64,000 bases of DNA, from assembly GCF_018917435.1 (NCBI RefSeq), contig NZ_JAHLOQ010000005.1, positions 41,321-105,320 on the forward strand, read 5' to 3'. The position numbers and the translations under genes are program-made. Numbering within the stretch: the first letter of the stretch is position 1; the number at the start of each line of letters is the position of its first letter. The notes under the pieces are model-generated. The model made no database searches. It was not told the origin of the DNA and was given only the letters and a program-made list of their open reading frames with translations. The stretch comes from Intestinibacter bartlettii (GTDB lineage Bacteria > Bacillota > Clostridia > Peptostreptococcales > Peptostreptococcaceae). Positions 9,201 to 19,887 of this stretch are shown piece after piece.

Positions 9201-9517
9201 CTTATGTTAAAGAAGATGGAGAGATAATTTACAACTATTCTAATGTGAAGAAAATACTAGATATTTATAAATCTTTATGTATAGGAAACAACAAAGTTTT
9301 AAATGATTTAGTAGAAGAATTTAATGAAGAAACTAAAAATCAAAAGAAAATGGATAAATACAAAGATTTATTGACAGATGTTACAGACGATATCCTTGGA
9401 AAAATAGAAGAACAAGACACTTTAAATATATTCTCTTTAGGAGATTTAAGTGGAATGTTAAACAATAATACTAATCAAGAAGAATTTGAGATAGTTTCAT
9501 ATTTAGTAATTAAATAG
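6284..9517 (+). CDS. SNF2-type helicase with degenerate PLD-like N terminus, defence operon gene 1
   Basis: A 1077-residue ATP-dependent translocase. Residues 1-200 resemble the phospholipase-D-like N-terminal region of related restriction helicases, but the HxK motif is degenerate (HIDSGDKSVSIAGA). The SNF2 core follows: Walker A with GLGKT at 273-277, DESH box at 359-362, LSATPVNN (motif III), and motif VI QRFGRIDR at 809-816. The C terminus is charged and helical. The stop is 11 bp from the next gene, and the four genes 6284-15249 form a tight same-strand operon with type III Mod and Res subunits. It presumably moves along DNA as part of that defence system; its exact task is inferred. Start: ATG with AAAAAGGGG upstream. 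Confidence 0.85.
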   Translation: MGEKLIDNKQYGRVGDVLKTNIKENSKLSIAASYFTLYAFQELKEELSKIDSLRFIYTEPTFVKNDNKTIMKKIKENENKLFGVEEELKGRCTLNQSYIARELAKWVKKKVEIKTLKNTKMDGGLCHIDSGDKSVSIAGATSLSCPSLGYINSTPMYLNIYTDGDELNYALKSKFNQIWNNEEHLKDVKKNILNKIKYLYKDNSPEFLYFITLYNIFKDFLEENDNKEVIKSRTGFKDTEVWNRLYNFQKDGVVGAINKIETYGGCIIADSVGLGKTFEALAIIKYYELRNCRVLVLAPKKLRDNWSIYRVNDKRNILAKDRFNYDLLNHTDLSRKGGMSGDIDLSFVNWGNYDLVVIDESHNFRNNVAVNDRETRYEKLMNNIIKAGVKTKVLMLSATPVNNKLDDLKNQLAFITEDDDKALEKTAEIKSISSTLRKAQSAFNRWGDLEESERTTERLLEMLNFDYFKLLDALTIARSRKHIEKYYNINDIGQFPRRLKPENVKEDIDILDNFPSFKEINNQILKLNLSVYAPIKYVLPHKRDYYNKLYDTKAKSGGVLFKQMDREQSIVFLMKTNFLKRLESSINSFTITLEKVLYNINSKIKKLSVINDDITLDIDDIDPLDTSIEQFTIGDKVKIKIKDIDRIKYKQDLEHDRDILLDLLSKSKEIDESRDKKLHELKNVITRKIDNPINENNKKIIIFTAFADTAKYLYKNISTWAKDKYKLNSALVTGSENPKTTIKMSRVDLNKVLINFSPISKEREKVMPEIKGEIDILIATDCISEGQNLQDCDYLINYDIHWNPVRIIQRFGRIDRLGSRNTCIKLVNFWPSMELDEYIHLESRVKQKMTMLDISATGEEDVINENPQKMKDLEYRRKQLKQLQDEVVDLEEVNGNVSLTDFTLDDFRMDLINLQEKYDSEVENTPLGIYSIVKNNNKSLDDEIKPGVIYCLKKIDSYKNESDKNPIYPYYMAYVKEDGEIIYNYSNVKKILDIYKSLCIGNNKVLNDLVEEFNEETKNQKKMDKYKDLLTDVTDDILGKIEEQDTLNIFSLGDLSGMLNNNTNQEEFEIVSYLVIK

Positions 9518-9528
9518 GAGATAATGAT

Positions 9529-10275
9529 ATGTTTGAATTACTTGGATTAGATAAAGTTAAATATCTTGGACGAAAGCTAGACAAAAAGATGTTTTACGAT
9601 AATGGGGATTTGTCCAAAGAAGATAAGAGAATTTTCATTGATTATATAGATAGAATAGAAATGAGTTATGTTTTGAATAGCTCTACTATAAACATAGCTC
9701 CTTTTGTAAATGACGAATATTATTATGAAGCTATAGTATACTTAAAAGTTAAACTAAAGCAAAAAGATAAAATAGATAAAATAAGCAAAATTATCAACAA
9801 CAATATACCAAATCCTCTAGTGATTATATATGAATTTGATAAAGAATACAGTATAAGCACAGCTATAAAGAGACTCAGCAAAACTGAGAAAAACAAAACT
9901 GTAGTAGAGGAAAGCAATACAACCAATTGGTTAAATATAAGTAGCTTAAGTGAAAATGATAAAAAATTTATAGATTCTATAAGTCTTAGCAAAATACCTT
10001 ATACGAATCTATTTGACTTTTATAAAACTATAAATGATAAGATTTATCTTTTTAATATGTCTGACAAAATAGGAGAATATGAAGATATAAGTGATAAAAA
10101 GACATTAGAAGAAAATAAACAAATATCAGAGAAAATAGAAAAACTAGAAGTTGAGCTTAAAAAAACATTGAGCAAACTAAAAAGAGAAAGCCAGTTTAAT
10201 AAAAAGATGGAGCTTAATGTAAAAGCTACTGAAATAAATAGAGAAATAGAAAACTTAAAGGGCAAATTAAAATAG
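9529..10275 (+). CDS. DUF4391 family protein, defence operon gene 2
   Basis: A 248-residue protein with DUF4391 features: an N-terminal FELLGL.K...LGRKLDKKMFYDNGDLSKEDKRIF segment, a central alpha/beta part with NPLVIIYEFDKEYSISTAIKRLSK, and a C-terminal coiled coil (about 195-248, strongly Lys/Glu-rich). DUF4391 proteins are nearly always found between an SNF2 helicase and type III Mod/Res genes, as here. The function is unknown; the coiled coil suggests a bridging or adaptor role. Its TAGGAG ribosome-binding site overlaps the stop codon of the helicase gene, suggesting translational coupling. Confidence 0.8.
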   Translation: MFELLGLDKVKYLGRKLDKKMFYDNGDLSKEDKRIFIDYIDRIEMSYVLNSSTINIAPFVNDEYYYEAIVYLKVKLKQKDKIDKISKIINNNIPNPLVIIYEFDKEYSISTAIKRLSKTEKNKTVVEESNTTNWLNISSLSENDKKFIDSISLSKIPYTNLFDFYKTINDKIYLFNMSDKIGEYEDISDKKTLEENKQISEKIEKLEVELKKTLSKLKRESQFNKKMELNVKATEINREIENLKGKLK

Positions 10276-10294
10276 TTATCTTAGGGGGAATAAC

Positions 10295-12232
10295 ATGTTA
10301 GGATTAGCAGGAGAAAGTTTAAATTTAAAGGAGTATAATTTAGAAAAAATGAAGGAACTCTTTCCAGAAGTTTTTGAAGAAGGAAAGATAGACTTTGACA
10401 AGTTAAGATTAATACTTGGAGACGAAGTAGAAGATAACGAAGAAAGATATGAGTTTACATGGCATGGCAAAAATAATGCAATAAGAATAGCACAAACACC
10501 TTCCACAGGGACTTTGATACCAGATAAAGAAAGTAGCAAGAATTGGGATGATACAGAGAATATTTATATTGAGGGAGATAATTTAGAGGTATTGAAATTA
10601 CTTCAAAAGAGTTACTTTGGCAAAGTTAAAATGATTTATATTGATCCTCCTTATAATACTGGAGATGATTTTGTATATCATGATAATTTTAGGGATAATA
10701 TTGCAAATTATAAGGAGATTACTAATCAAAGTACGAGAGCTAATCCTGAAACTAATGGTAGATATCATACTGATTGGTTAAACATGATGTATCCTAGATT
10801 AAAGCTGGCTAGAAATTTACTTTCAGAAGATGGAGTTATATTTATAAGTATTGATGATAATGAAGTAGAGAATCTAAAAAAAATTGCTAATGAGATAATG
10901 GGAGAAGAAAATTTTATTTGCCAATTAGTATGGGAAAAAAAGAAAAAAGGTGCATTTTTAAATAAACATTTTATTAATATAAAAGAATATATACTTGTTT
11001 TTGCTAAGTCATCAAGCATATTTGCAGGACTTTTTGGGGAAATAAATGAAAGGAGTGAGACCTATCCTTGTATAAAAACAACTAATGCTAGAGGTATTAG
11101 AACAATAAAGTCGGGAACTATTAGTAAATATAAAGATAAGGACTATACATTACCACCAAATACCAGAATTAGCTCTGGTAATATGGAATTGATATATTTA
11201 GATGAGTTGGTTATTAAGAATGGTTATATTGAAAAAGATGTTAGGATAGATAGTAATTGGATATATACCCAAGAAAGCTTGGATAAATTTTCAAAGGAAG
11301 GTTTACTATATATAACTCAAGATCTTTATGTTCGTAGAGTTGTAGAGGATGATAGAATAAAAAAACTAAAAGATTTGTTATTAAGAGTAGGAGTTAATAA
11401 TATATCTAGTTCACAATATATCTATAATAATAATCTGAATGAGAATGGTTGGGGAACTAATGAAGATGCAAATTTAGAACTGCATAATATCTTTGGAATT
11501 CAGTATTTATTTGATTTTTCAAAGCCCTCAAAGTTAATATCTAAATTGATACAATCTCTTTATGGAGAAAAAGATATAATTATATTGGACTTTTTTTCCG
11601 GTTCTTCAACAACAGCACATGCAACTATACAATTAAATTGTATGGATAATGGTAAAAGAAAGTTTATAATGGTTCAGTTGCCAGAAAAAACAAAAGAAGA
11701 TACAGAAGCATATAAAGCAGGTTATAAAAATATCTGCGAAATAGGAAAAGAACGTATAAGAAGAGCTGGAGATAAGATAGTATCAGAAAACAAAGACAAA
11801 GAAGGAATAGAAAATCTTGATATAGGATTTAAAGTATTTAAACTAGATTCATCAAACTTAAAATCATGGGATTCTAGTATTGATAATTTAGAACAAAACC
11901 TTCTTGATATGGAGAGTAATCTAAAAAAAGACAGAACTAACGAAGATTTATTATATGAAATACTTCTAAAAAGTGGTGTAGAATTAACAGCAAAGATAGA
12001 AGAAATAAAAGTTGGATATAACACTTTATACAATATAGGGCAAGGGGCATTGCTTGCTTGTCTTGATGATAAGATTACTCAAGATGTTATTGATGAAATT
12101 CCAAAACATAGGTCACCATTTATGGACACTAAGGTAATATTTAAAGAAGCTGGATTTATGAGTGATGCTGCTAAAATAAATGCTGTGCAAAATTTAAAAC
12201 AATTTAAAATTGAAGATGTAAGGAGTGTGTAG
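10295..12232 (+). CDS. Type III DNA N6-adenine methyltransferase (Mod-like), defence operon gene 3
   Basis: A 645-residue beta-class methyltransferase: catalytic motif IV DPPY at 117-120 (in IDPPYNTGDDFVYHDNF) precedes the AdoMet motif I DFFSGSST at 432-438, the order of type III Mod and CcrM-like enzymes. The region between them (about 210-410) should be the target recognition domain. Mod subunits methylate one strand of an asymmetric site, protecting it from the partner Res and giving Res its specificity. The ATG has AGGGGG 6 nt upstream, and the stop lies 2 bp before res. The recognition sequence cannot be told from the protein. Confidence 0.9.
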   Translation: MLGLAGESLNLKEYNLEKMKELFPEVFEEGKIDFDKLRLILGDEVEDNEERYEFTWHGKNNAIRIAQTPSTGTLIPDKESSKNWDDTENIYIEGDNLEVLKLLQKSYFGKVKMIYIDPPYNTGDDFVYHDNFRDNIANYKEITNQSTRANPETNGRYHTDWLNMMYPRLKLARNLLSEDGVIFISIDDNEVENLKKIANEIMGEENFICQLVWEKKKKGAFLNKHFINIKEYILVFAKSSSIFAGLFGEINERSETYPCIKTTNARGIRTIKSGTISKYKDKDYTLPPNTRISSGNMELIYLDELVIKNGYIEKDVRIDSNWIYTQESLDKFSKEGLLYITQDLYVRRVVEDDRIKKLKDLLLRVGVNNISSSQYIYNNNLNENGWGTNEDANLELHNIFGIQYLFDFSKPSKLISKLIQSLYGEKDIIILDFFSGSSTTAHATIQLNCMDNGKRKFIMVQLPEKTKEDTEAYKAGYKNICEIGKERIRRAGDKIVSENKDKEGIENLDIGFKVFKLDSSNLKSWDSSIDNLEQNLLDMESNLKKDRTNEDLLYEILLKSGVELTAKIEEIKVGYNTLYNIGQGALLACLDDKITQDVIDEIPKHRSPFMDTKVIFKEAGFMSDAAKINAVQNLKQFKIEDVRSV

Positions 12233-12234
12233 TT

Positions 12235-15200
12235 ATGAAATTAAAGTTTCAACCTAATCTACAATATCAAAATGATGCAGTAAACTCCATAGTAGATATC
12301 TTCAGAGGGCAGCCAAGCAGACAGTCAAATTTTACAGTTTTGGATAGCAAGAGTCTAAATCAAGAGCAACAACGAATTGGAGAAATTTATACTGATACAG
12401 GAATTGGTAATGGTCTTGATTTGACTTATGATGATGTTTTGGAAAATGTTCAAAATATACAGATGAGAAATAATCTAAAAAGAAGTGAAAAACTAGCAGG
12501 GATGAACTTTACTGTTGAGATGGAGACTGGTACTGGTAAGACTTATGTTTATTTAAAAAGTATTTATGAACTTAATAAAAATTATGGATTTACTAAGTTT
12601 GTTATAGTAGTGCCTTCTGTTGCGATTAGGGAAGGTGTTTATAAAACTTTGCAAATAACAAAGGACCATTTTAATAGTATTTTCAACAATGAACCTGCAA
12701 ATTACTTTGTCTATGATTCATCTAAATTAGATCAAGTTAGAAGTTTTGCAACTTCTAATACTATAGAAATAATGATTATAAATATAGATGCTTTTAGAAA
12801 AAGTTTTGATGACCCTACTAAGGAAAGTAAGTCTAATATAATTCATAGACCACAGGATAAGTTAAACGGACAAAAACCAATAGATTTAATAAAAGAAACT
12901 AATCCAATTGTTATAATAGATGAACCTCAAAGTGTGGACACTACTGATAAATCTAAAGAGGCTATAAAATCACTTAATCCATTATGCACATTGAGATATT
13001 CTGCTACACATGTGGATGAGTATAATATGGTTTATAAGCTAGATGCAGTAGATGCTTATGAAAATAAATTAGTAAAAAGAATAGAAGTATTATCTATTAG
13101 AAGTGAGGATTCTTTTAATTTACCTTATATAAGATTAGTTGAGGTAGGTGAGAGAAAAGCCAAATTAGAGATAGATATACAAGACAAAAAAACAGGGGCA
13201 ATAAAAAGAAGTAAGAAACAAGTAAAAAAGGGGGATGATTTAAAAGAATTAACAAATGGAAGAGAACTTTATAGCAATTATTTAGTACAAGATATAAGCT
13301 GGGGAAAAGGTAATGAGTATGTGGATTTTTCTAATGGAACTAGAATATATCTAAAAGATGTTATAGGCGATTTGGATGAAGATGCTGTAAAAAGATTTCA
13401 AATAAGAAAAACTATAGAGGAACATTTGGATAAGGAAGTAATGCTTAATAAAATGGGGATAAAAGTACTTAGTTTATTCTTTATTGATAAAGTTGCCAAT
13501 TATAGAGAGTATGATAAAGACAATAATCCGATTAAAGGTAAGTATGCCAAAATGTTTGAAGAAGAATATGCTAAGCTGATTACTTTGGATAAATATAAAG
13601 ATAATGAGAATAGAGATTTGGAAGTGGCGTTTACTCACAATGGTTATTTTGCATCTGATAAGAAAAAAGGAAAAATAGTATATAAGGATACTAAGGGAAA
13701 TACAAAAGCTGATGATGATGCCTATAACTTGATAATGAAGGACAAGGAAAGACTTTTAAGTATGGATAATCCACTTAGGTTTATATTCTCTCACTCTGCT
13801 CTTAGAGAAGGATGGGACAACCCAAATGTTTTCCAAATATGTACGTTGAAAGAATCTAAAGGGACTTATATCAGTAGAAGACAGGAGATTGGTAGAGGGC
13901 TTAGACTTTGTGTAAATCAAGAAGGTGAGAGGGTAGAAGACTACAGTGTAAATAGACTTACAGTTATGGCAAATGAATCTTACTCCGAGTTTGTTAGTGG
14001 ACTTCAAAGTGAAATAGAAAGAGATACTAATATTAAATTTGGTATAGTGGAAAAACACAGTTTTGCTAATGTGACAAGAGCTGATAATCAAAACTTTGGT
14101 GAAAATATTTATATGGGATATGATAAATCAGAAGAACTTTATAAATATTTAGTGAAGGAAGAGTATATAACTGATAAAGGAAATGTTACAGATAAGCTGA
14201 AAAAAGCTATAGATTCTGAAGCTGGAAGTGAGAATTCATTTAAATTAGATAAAGAGTTTGTAGATTTCTATGGTGGAATATATGAAGAGTTAAAGAAAAG
14301 AGTTAAGAGTTATGAAATTAAAGATGCAACTAAAAAGAAAAGAGTTCAGCTTAATAAGGCTATTTTAGATAGTGAAGAGTTTATAAATCTATGGAACAAA
14401 ATAAAATCTAAGACTATTTATCGATTAGATTTTGATAGCAAAGAATTAATCAGAAAATCTATAGAAGATATAAGAATCATGCCTAAAATAAATACTCCTA
14501 GAATGTTTTCATCAAAAAGTACAATAGATACAATGGCAAGGGAAACAGGATTAGAAGGAAGAACTATAAGAGAAGATCAACATAAATTGGAATATAATAT
14601 TCAGTTGCCAGACATAATAACTGACTTACAAAATAAAACTAACTTAACTAGAAAAACTATAATAGATATTTTAATCAACTCAAAAAGATTAGAGGACTTT
14701 AAACGAAATCCTCAAAAATACATAGAAGAAGTAACTAAAATAATAAGAAAAAATCTAAGACTTATGGTTGTAGACGGTATAAGCTATTCTAAGTTTAGAG
14801 GTGGAGATTATTATTCTATAGAAATGTTCAATGATAGTGAACTGCTTGCTTATTTGAACGATAAAATAGTGGAAAGTAAAAAATCACCTTATAACTATGC
14901 TATATGTGACTCTGATGTAGAAATGAGATTTGCCAAGAAGTTTGAAGATAGACAAGAGGTCAAAGTTTATGTTAAGCTACCGAGCTGGTTTAAGATAGAG
15001 ACACCGATTGGAAGTTACAACCCAGACTGGGCAGTAGTGATAAATGAAGTTGATGAAGAAAGACTTTACTTTGTTGTTGAAACTAAAGGCAAAAGCGATA
15101 TCAACCTTCTTAGAGAAGAAGAAAAAGCAAAAATCAAATGTGCTAGAAAACACTTTGAAGCTCTTGGCGAAGAGGTTGCATTTATGGCACCAGAAAGTAG

Positions 15201-15249
15201 TCCTGATGAATTTATGGAAAAGGCAAGGGCTGCAATGGCTGATGCTTAG
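12235..15249 (+). CDS. Type III restriction endonuclease subunit (Res-like), defence operon gene 4
   Basis: A 1004-residue DEAD-type ATPase-nuclease. Walker A METGTGKT spans 96-103 and the DEAD-type box DEPQ lies at 229-232. Helicase motif VI reads RRQEIGRGLRL, and a C-terminal PD-(D/E)XK nuclease is marked by D931 (YNPDW) and E949-x-K951 (VVETKGK). All catalytic residues are present. With the upstream Mod it would form a restriction complex that translocates or diffuses on DNA and cuts at unmethylated sites. It ends the operon; no clear terminator is seen within about 100 bp. Its start is 2 bp after mod. Confidence 0.9.
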   Translation: MKLKFQPNLQYQNDAVNSIVDIFRGQPSRQSNFTVLDSKSLNQEQQRIGEIYTDTGIGNGLDLTYDDVLENVQNIQMRNNLKRSEKLAGMNFTVEMETGTGKTYVYLKSIYELNKNYGFTKFVIVVPSVAIREGVYKTLQITKDHFNSIFNNEPANYFVYDSSKLDQVRSFATSNTIEIMIINIDAFRKSFDDPTKESKSNIIHRPQDKLNGQKPIDLIKETNPIVIIDEPQSVDTTDKSKEAIKSLNPLCTLRYSATHVDEYNMVYKLDAVDAYENKLVKRIEVLSIRSEDSFNLPYIRLVEVGERKAKLEIDIQDKKTGAIKRSKKQVKKGDDLKELTNGRELYSNYLVQDISWGKGNEYVDFSNGTRIYLKDVIGDLDEDAVKRFQIRKTIEEHLDKEVMLNKMGIKVLSLFFIDKVANYREYDKDNNPIKGKYAKMFEEEYAKLITLDKYKDNENRDLEVAFTHNGYFASDKKKGKIVYKDTKGNTKADDDAYNLIMKDKERLLSMDNPLRFIFSHSALREGWDNPNVFQICTLKESKGTYISRRQEIGRGLRLCVNQEGERVEDYSVNRLTVMANESYSEFVSGLQSEIERDTNIKFGIVEKHSFANVTRADNQNFGENIYMGYDKSEELYKYLVKEEYITDKGNVTDKLKKAIDSEAGSENSFKLDKEFVDFYGGIYEELKKRVKSYEIKDATKKKRVQLNKAILDSEEFINLWNKIKSKTIYRLDFDSKELIRKSIEDIRIMPKINTPRMFSSKSTIDTMARETGLEGRTIREDQHKLEYNIQLPDIITDLQNKTNLTRKTIIDILINSKRLEDFKRNPQKYIEEVTKIIRKNLRLMVVDGISYSKFRGGDYYSIEMFNDSELLAYLNDKIVESKKSPYNYAICDSDVEMRFAKKFEDRQEVKVYVKLPSWFKIETPIGSYNPDWAVVINEVDEERLYFVVETKGKSDINLLREEEKAKIKCARKHFEALGEEVAFMAPESSPDEFMEKARAAMADA

Positions 15250-15470
15250 GAAATATATCTTTATGTAGTTATTAAAAGTTAATAATATTTATTACTGATT
15301 TCTTTTATATCTTCAGTACATTAATTAAACTTATTTATTAAACAACGACTTAAAACTTATGAAAATATATTATATAATTATTATTTAGAAAATATCTTGA
15401 AACCATTACTCAGTGGTGTTTAAAACAAATTATAGTTAAAGCTCATAATTATGGAGGTATCAGAGAAAGC

Positions 15471-16394
15471 ATGAGTAAACCTAAGTTAACAATAGAAGAT
15501 CAAATAAATCACATGAAAAATAAAAATGGAATTTTATTTGAAATAACAAAAGAAGAAGATGCTATTGAATTTTTAAAAAAGAATAATTATTATTTTAAAG
15601 TAAAATCATATGCAAAAAATTATGAGAAATATGTAAGTGGAGAGAATTGTGGCAAATATTTAAATTTAGATTTTGCATATCTTCAAGAGTTATCTAGACT
15701 TGATATGCATTTTAGGAAGATTATAATTAAGATGACTTTAGATATTGAACATTTTGCTAAAACTAGATTAGTTAAGGATTGTTCTGAAAATGAACTAGAA
15801 GATGGATATAGTATTGTAAGGGAGTTTCTTGATAACCATAAATATATTGAAGATTCAATAGCAAAAAAGGCTAACCAAAACTCTGTTTGTAAGGATATGA
15901 TAGAAAAGTATGGAGATAGATTAGCTATATGGAATATTGTTGAGATTTTATCTTTTGGAGATTTTAGAAAATTATATTCCTATTATTATAAAAAATATCC
16001 TTGTAAGGAATCTTTAGAGTCTTATTTCTGGTCAGTAAATTGTTTAAGAAATGCAGCAGCTCATAATAGTTGCCTTTTAAATACTCTTAGATCACCTTAT
16101 ACTATAACAAGAAATAAACAAATAAATACATATGTATCTAAAATAACTTCTATAGGTAAAAATGAAAGGAAGAAAAAGTTAGATAATCCAATTATACATG
16201 ACTTTGTAGTAACATTATATGTGTATACCCAAATAGTTGAAGATGGAAATACAAAAAAATCAACGCTAGAAGAACTCCAAGAAATAATTTTAAATAGATT
16301 TACAGAACATAAAGAGTATTTCACTAAAAATCAAATAATTTTAAGTCACTATAAATTTATTAAAAAAATTATTGAACATTTTATAGAGGATTGA
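15471..16394 (+). CDS. Abi_2 family (AbiD/AbiF-like) HEPN abortive-infection protein
   Basis: A 307-residue protein of the Abi_2 family (PF07751): an N-terminal KPKLTIEDQI.HMK..G..F.I..EEDAIEFLKKNNYYFK.KSYAKNY pattern, YLQELSRLD, and the HEPN-type RNase motif R193-NAAA-H198. HEPN Abi proteins are dormant ribonucleases thought to stop phage growth by halting the host cell. The gene has its own 220-bp upstream region and is not in the restriction operon. Its last seven codons contain the -35 element of a promoter for a short RNA (see 16372). A decayed second copy lies at 22183. The ATG is preceded by GGAGG at a rather long 13-nt spacing. Confidence 0.85.
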   Translation: MSKPKLTIEDQINHMKNKNGILFEITKEEDAIEFLKKNNYYFKVKSYAKNYEKYVSGENCGKYLNLDFAYLQELSRLDMHFRKIIIKMTLDIEHFAKTRLVKDCSENELEDGYSIVREFLDNHKYIEDSIAKKANQNSVCKDMIEKYGDRLAIWNIVEILSFGDFRKLYSYYYKKYPCKESLESYFWSVNCLRNAAAHNSCLLNTLRSPYTITRNKQINTYVSKITSIGKNERKKKLDNPIIHDFVVTLYVYTQIVEDGNTKKSTLEELQEIILNRFTEHKEYFTKNQIILSHYKFIKKIIEHFIED

Positions 16395-16400
16395 TATAAT
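16372..16400 (+). promoter_or_regulatory. Strong promoter embedded in the abi 3' end
   Basis: TTGAAC (16372-16377) and a perfect extended -10 TGATATAAT (TATAAT at 16395-16400) are separated by exactly 17 bp. The abi stop codon is just before the -10. Both elements and the spacing are kept in the second locus at 22290-22318, although the coding sequence there is destroyed. Confidence 0.7.
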
Positions 16401-16406
16401 ATATAG

Positions 16407-16466
16407 TGAAGAACAAAAACTAGTGTTTTTATTGAGATGGTGCCTGCACCAGTTTCAATTTTTTTA
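16407..16466 (+). ncRNA. Abi-associated small structured RNA, copy A
   Basis: A predicted transcript of about 60 nt. Hairpin 1 is AAAAAC-TAGT-GTTTTT (16415-16430). Hairpin 2 is TGGTGC-CT-GCACCA (16438-16451), flanked by ATTGA/TCAAT pairing, and a run of seven T ends the RNA. It starts at the promoter inside the abi 3' end. I recall an RNA motif described next to abiF genes and regard this as a probable member or relative, perhaps an RNA antitoxin; I cannot check the covariance model here. Copy B at 22325 is nearly identical. Confidence 0.6.
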
Positions 16467-16476
16467 CAGTGAATAT

Positions 16477-16509
16477 AAAGACCTAATATTTATTATTAGG
16501 TCTTTTTTA
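16477..16509 (+). terminator. Second terminator after the abi-associated RNA
   Basis: AAGACCTAATA pairs with TATTAGGTCTT and is followed by six T. The same tandem arrangement follows copy B. Confidence 0.8.
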
Positions 16510-16515
16510 CTTTTT

Positions 16516-16594
16516 TGAATAAATTATCTAATATATTAAAAAATCAATCAAAGTCATCTTTATTCATATCTATAAATTCTTTGATGTTATGCAT
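16516..16594 (-). pseudogene. 5' remnant of a GNAT acetyltransferase gene
   Basis: Read on the minus strand from the ATG at 16594, this gives MHNIKEFIDMN, then DDFD, a stop, and FFNILDN. This is the N terminus of the intact acetyltransferase at 23344-23886 with a few changes and an in-frame stop. Nucleotide similarity extends upstream past 16620 into the promoter region. It directly abuts the abi RNA terminator, whereas at the second locus the terminator and the acetyltransferase are separated by a HepT/MntA pair. A deletion after duplication explains this. Confidence 0.7.
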
Positions 16595-19045
<2,451 letters not shown>

Positions 19046-19071
19046 TGATTTGAATTATTGATTAGAATAAA

Positions 19072-19101
19072 AGTAGGAGCTGATGGAGGCTCCTACTTTT
19101 T
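19072..19101 (+). terminator. katG terminator
   Basis: GTAGGAGC pairs with GCTCCTAC over an 8-nt loop, followed by TTTTT. Confidence 0.85.
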
Positions 19102-19264
19102 AGTTTGTATTATATTAAGAGGAGATATTGTTTAATAAAAGAATATCTAATGATAAGAGGTCTATAATTAAAAAAGAGTAAATATGCTTAAAATATTAGG
19201 TAAATTAGATTAAGGTGCTATGAATTATAGTGAAAATCTGTTTTTATGGAGGCGAAATTGTTAT

Positions 19265-19804
19265 ATGAAGAGATATATTGCTTTGTTGAGAGGGATAAAT
19301 ATTAGCGGGAAAAATAAGATAGCGATGTCTGAGTTAAAAGAAGGGGTTGTGGAGCTTGGTTTTAATGATGTGGTGACATATCTTAATAGTGGAAATGTTA
19401 TTTTTTGTAGTGATGTTGATGATAAGGGGATTCTTTCGGACAAGATAAATGGGATGATAAAGGACAGATTTGATTTGGACATACCAGTTTTTATTATTTT
19501 GCAGGAGGAATTAAAAGAGTTATTAGATAATGCTCCTGATTGGTGGGGGGATGATGATAAGGAGATATACGACAACCTTATATTTGTCATGCCGCCTTTG
19601 TCATGTGAAGAGGTTTGTGATGAAATTGGAAATCCTAAAGATGAGTATGAGAAAGTACATAGTTGTAATGGGGCGATTTTTTGGTCATTTGTTCGTAAGG
19701 ATTATAGAAAGACTAATTGGTGGTCAAGGACTGTTAGCTCAAATGTGAGTGATAGGATTACAATTAGGACTGCGAATACTGTTAGGAAGATTGTTAATAA
19801 GTGA
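19265..19804 (+). CDS. DUF1697 family protein
   Basis: A 179-residue protein with the DUF1697 signature: RYIALLRGINISGKNKI.MSEL near the N terminus, GF.DVVTYLNSGNVIF, and a C-terminal ISNRITIR.ANTV-like end (here SDRITIRTANTVRKI). The family is widespread in bacteria but biochemically uncharacterised. I start at the ATG at 19265, where the family homology begins and GGAGG lies 11 nt upstream; an in-frame ATG at 19220 would add 15 unrelated residues. A short remnant of a second copy lies at 20503. Confidence 0.85.
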   Translation: MKRYIALLRGINISGKNKIAMSELKEGVVELGFNDVVTYLNSGNVIFCSDVDDKGILSDKINGMIKDRFDLDIPVFIILQEELKELLDNAPDWWGDDDKEIYDNLIFVMPPLSCEEVCDEIGNPKDEYEKVHSCNGAIFWSFVRKDYRKTNWWSRTVSSNVSDRITIRTANTVRKIVNK

Positions 19805-19838
19805 TGGATGGTAATGGGGTAAGGAGATATAATATAAA

Positions 19839-19876
19839 AAAACTAGCTAAATTTGTAATGAGTTTAGCTAGTTTTA
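19839..19876 (+). terminator. Bidirectional terminator between DUF1697 and HipA-like genes
   Basis: AAAACTAGCTAAA pairs with TTTAGCTAGTTTT. It serves the plus-strand DUF1697 gene and the convergent minus-strand gene. Confidence 0.8.
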
Positions 19877-19887
19877 TTTAAATAGTT

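Noticed and set aside
16407..16466. Type III toxin-antitoxin (ToxIN-like) RNA
   Set aside because: Type III antitoxins consist of tandem repeats upstream of an Endo-RNase of the ToxN family. Here the RNA is single, lies downstream and pairs with a HEPN Abi protein.
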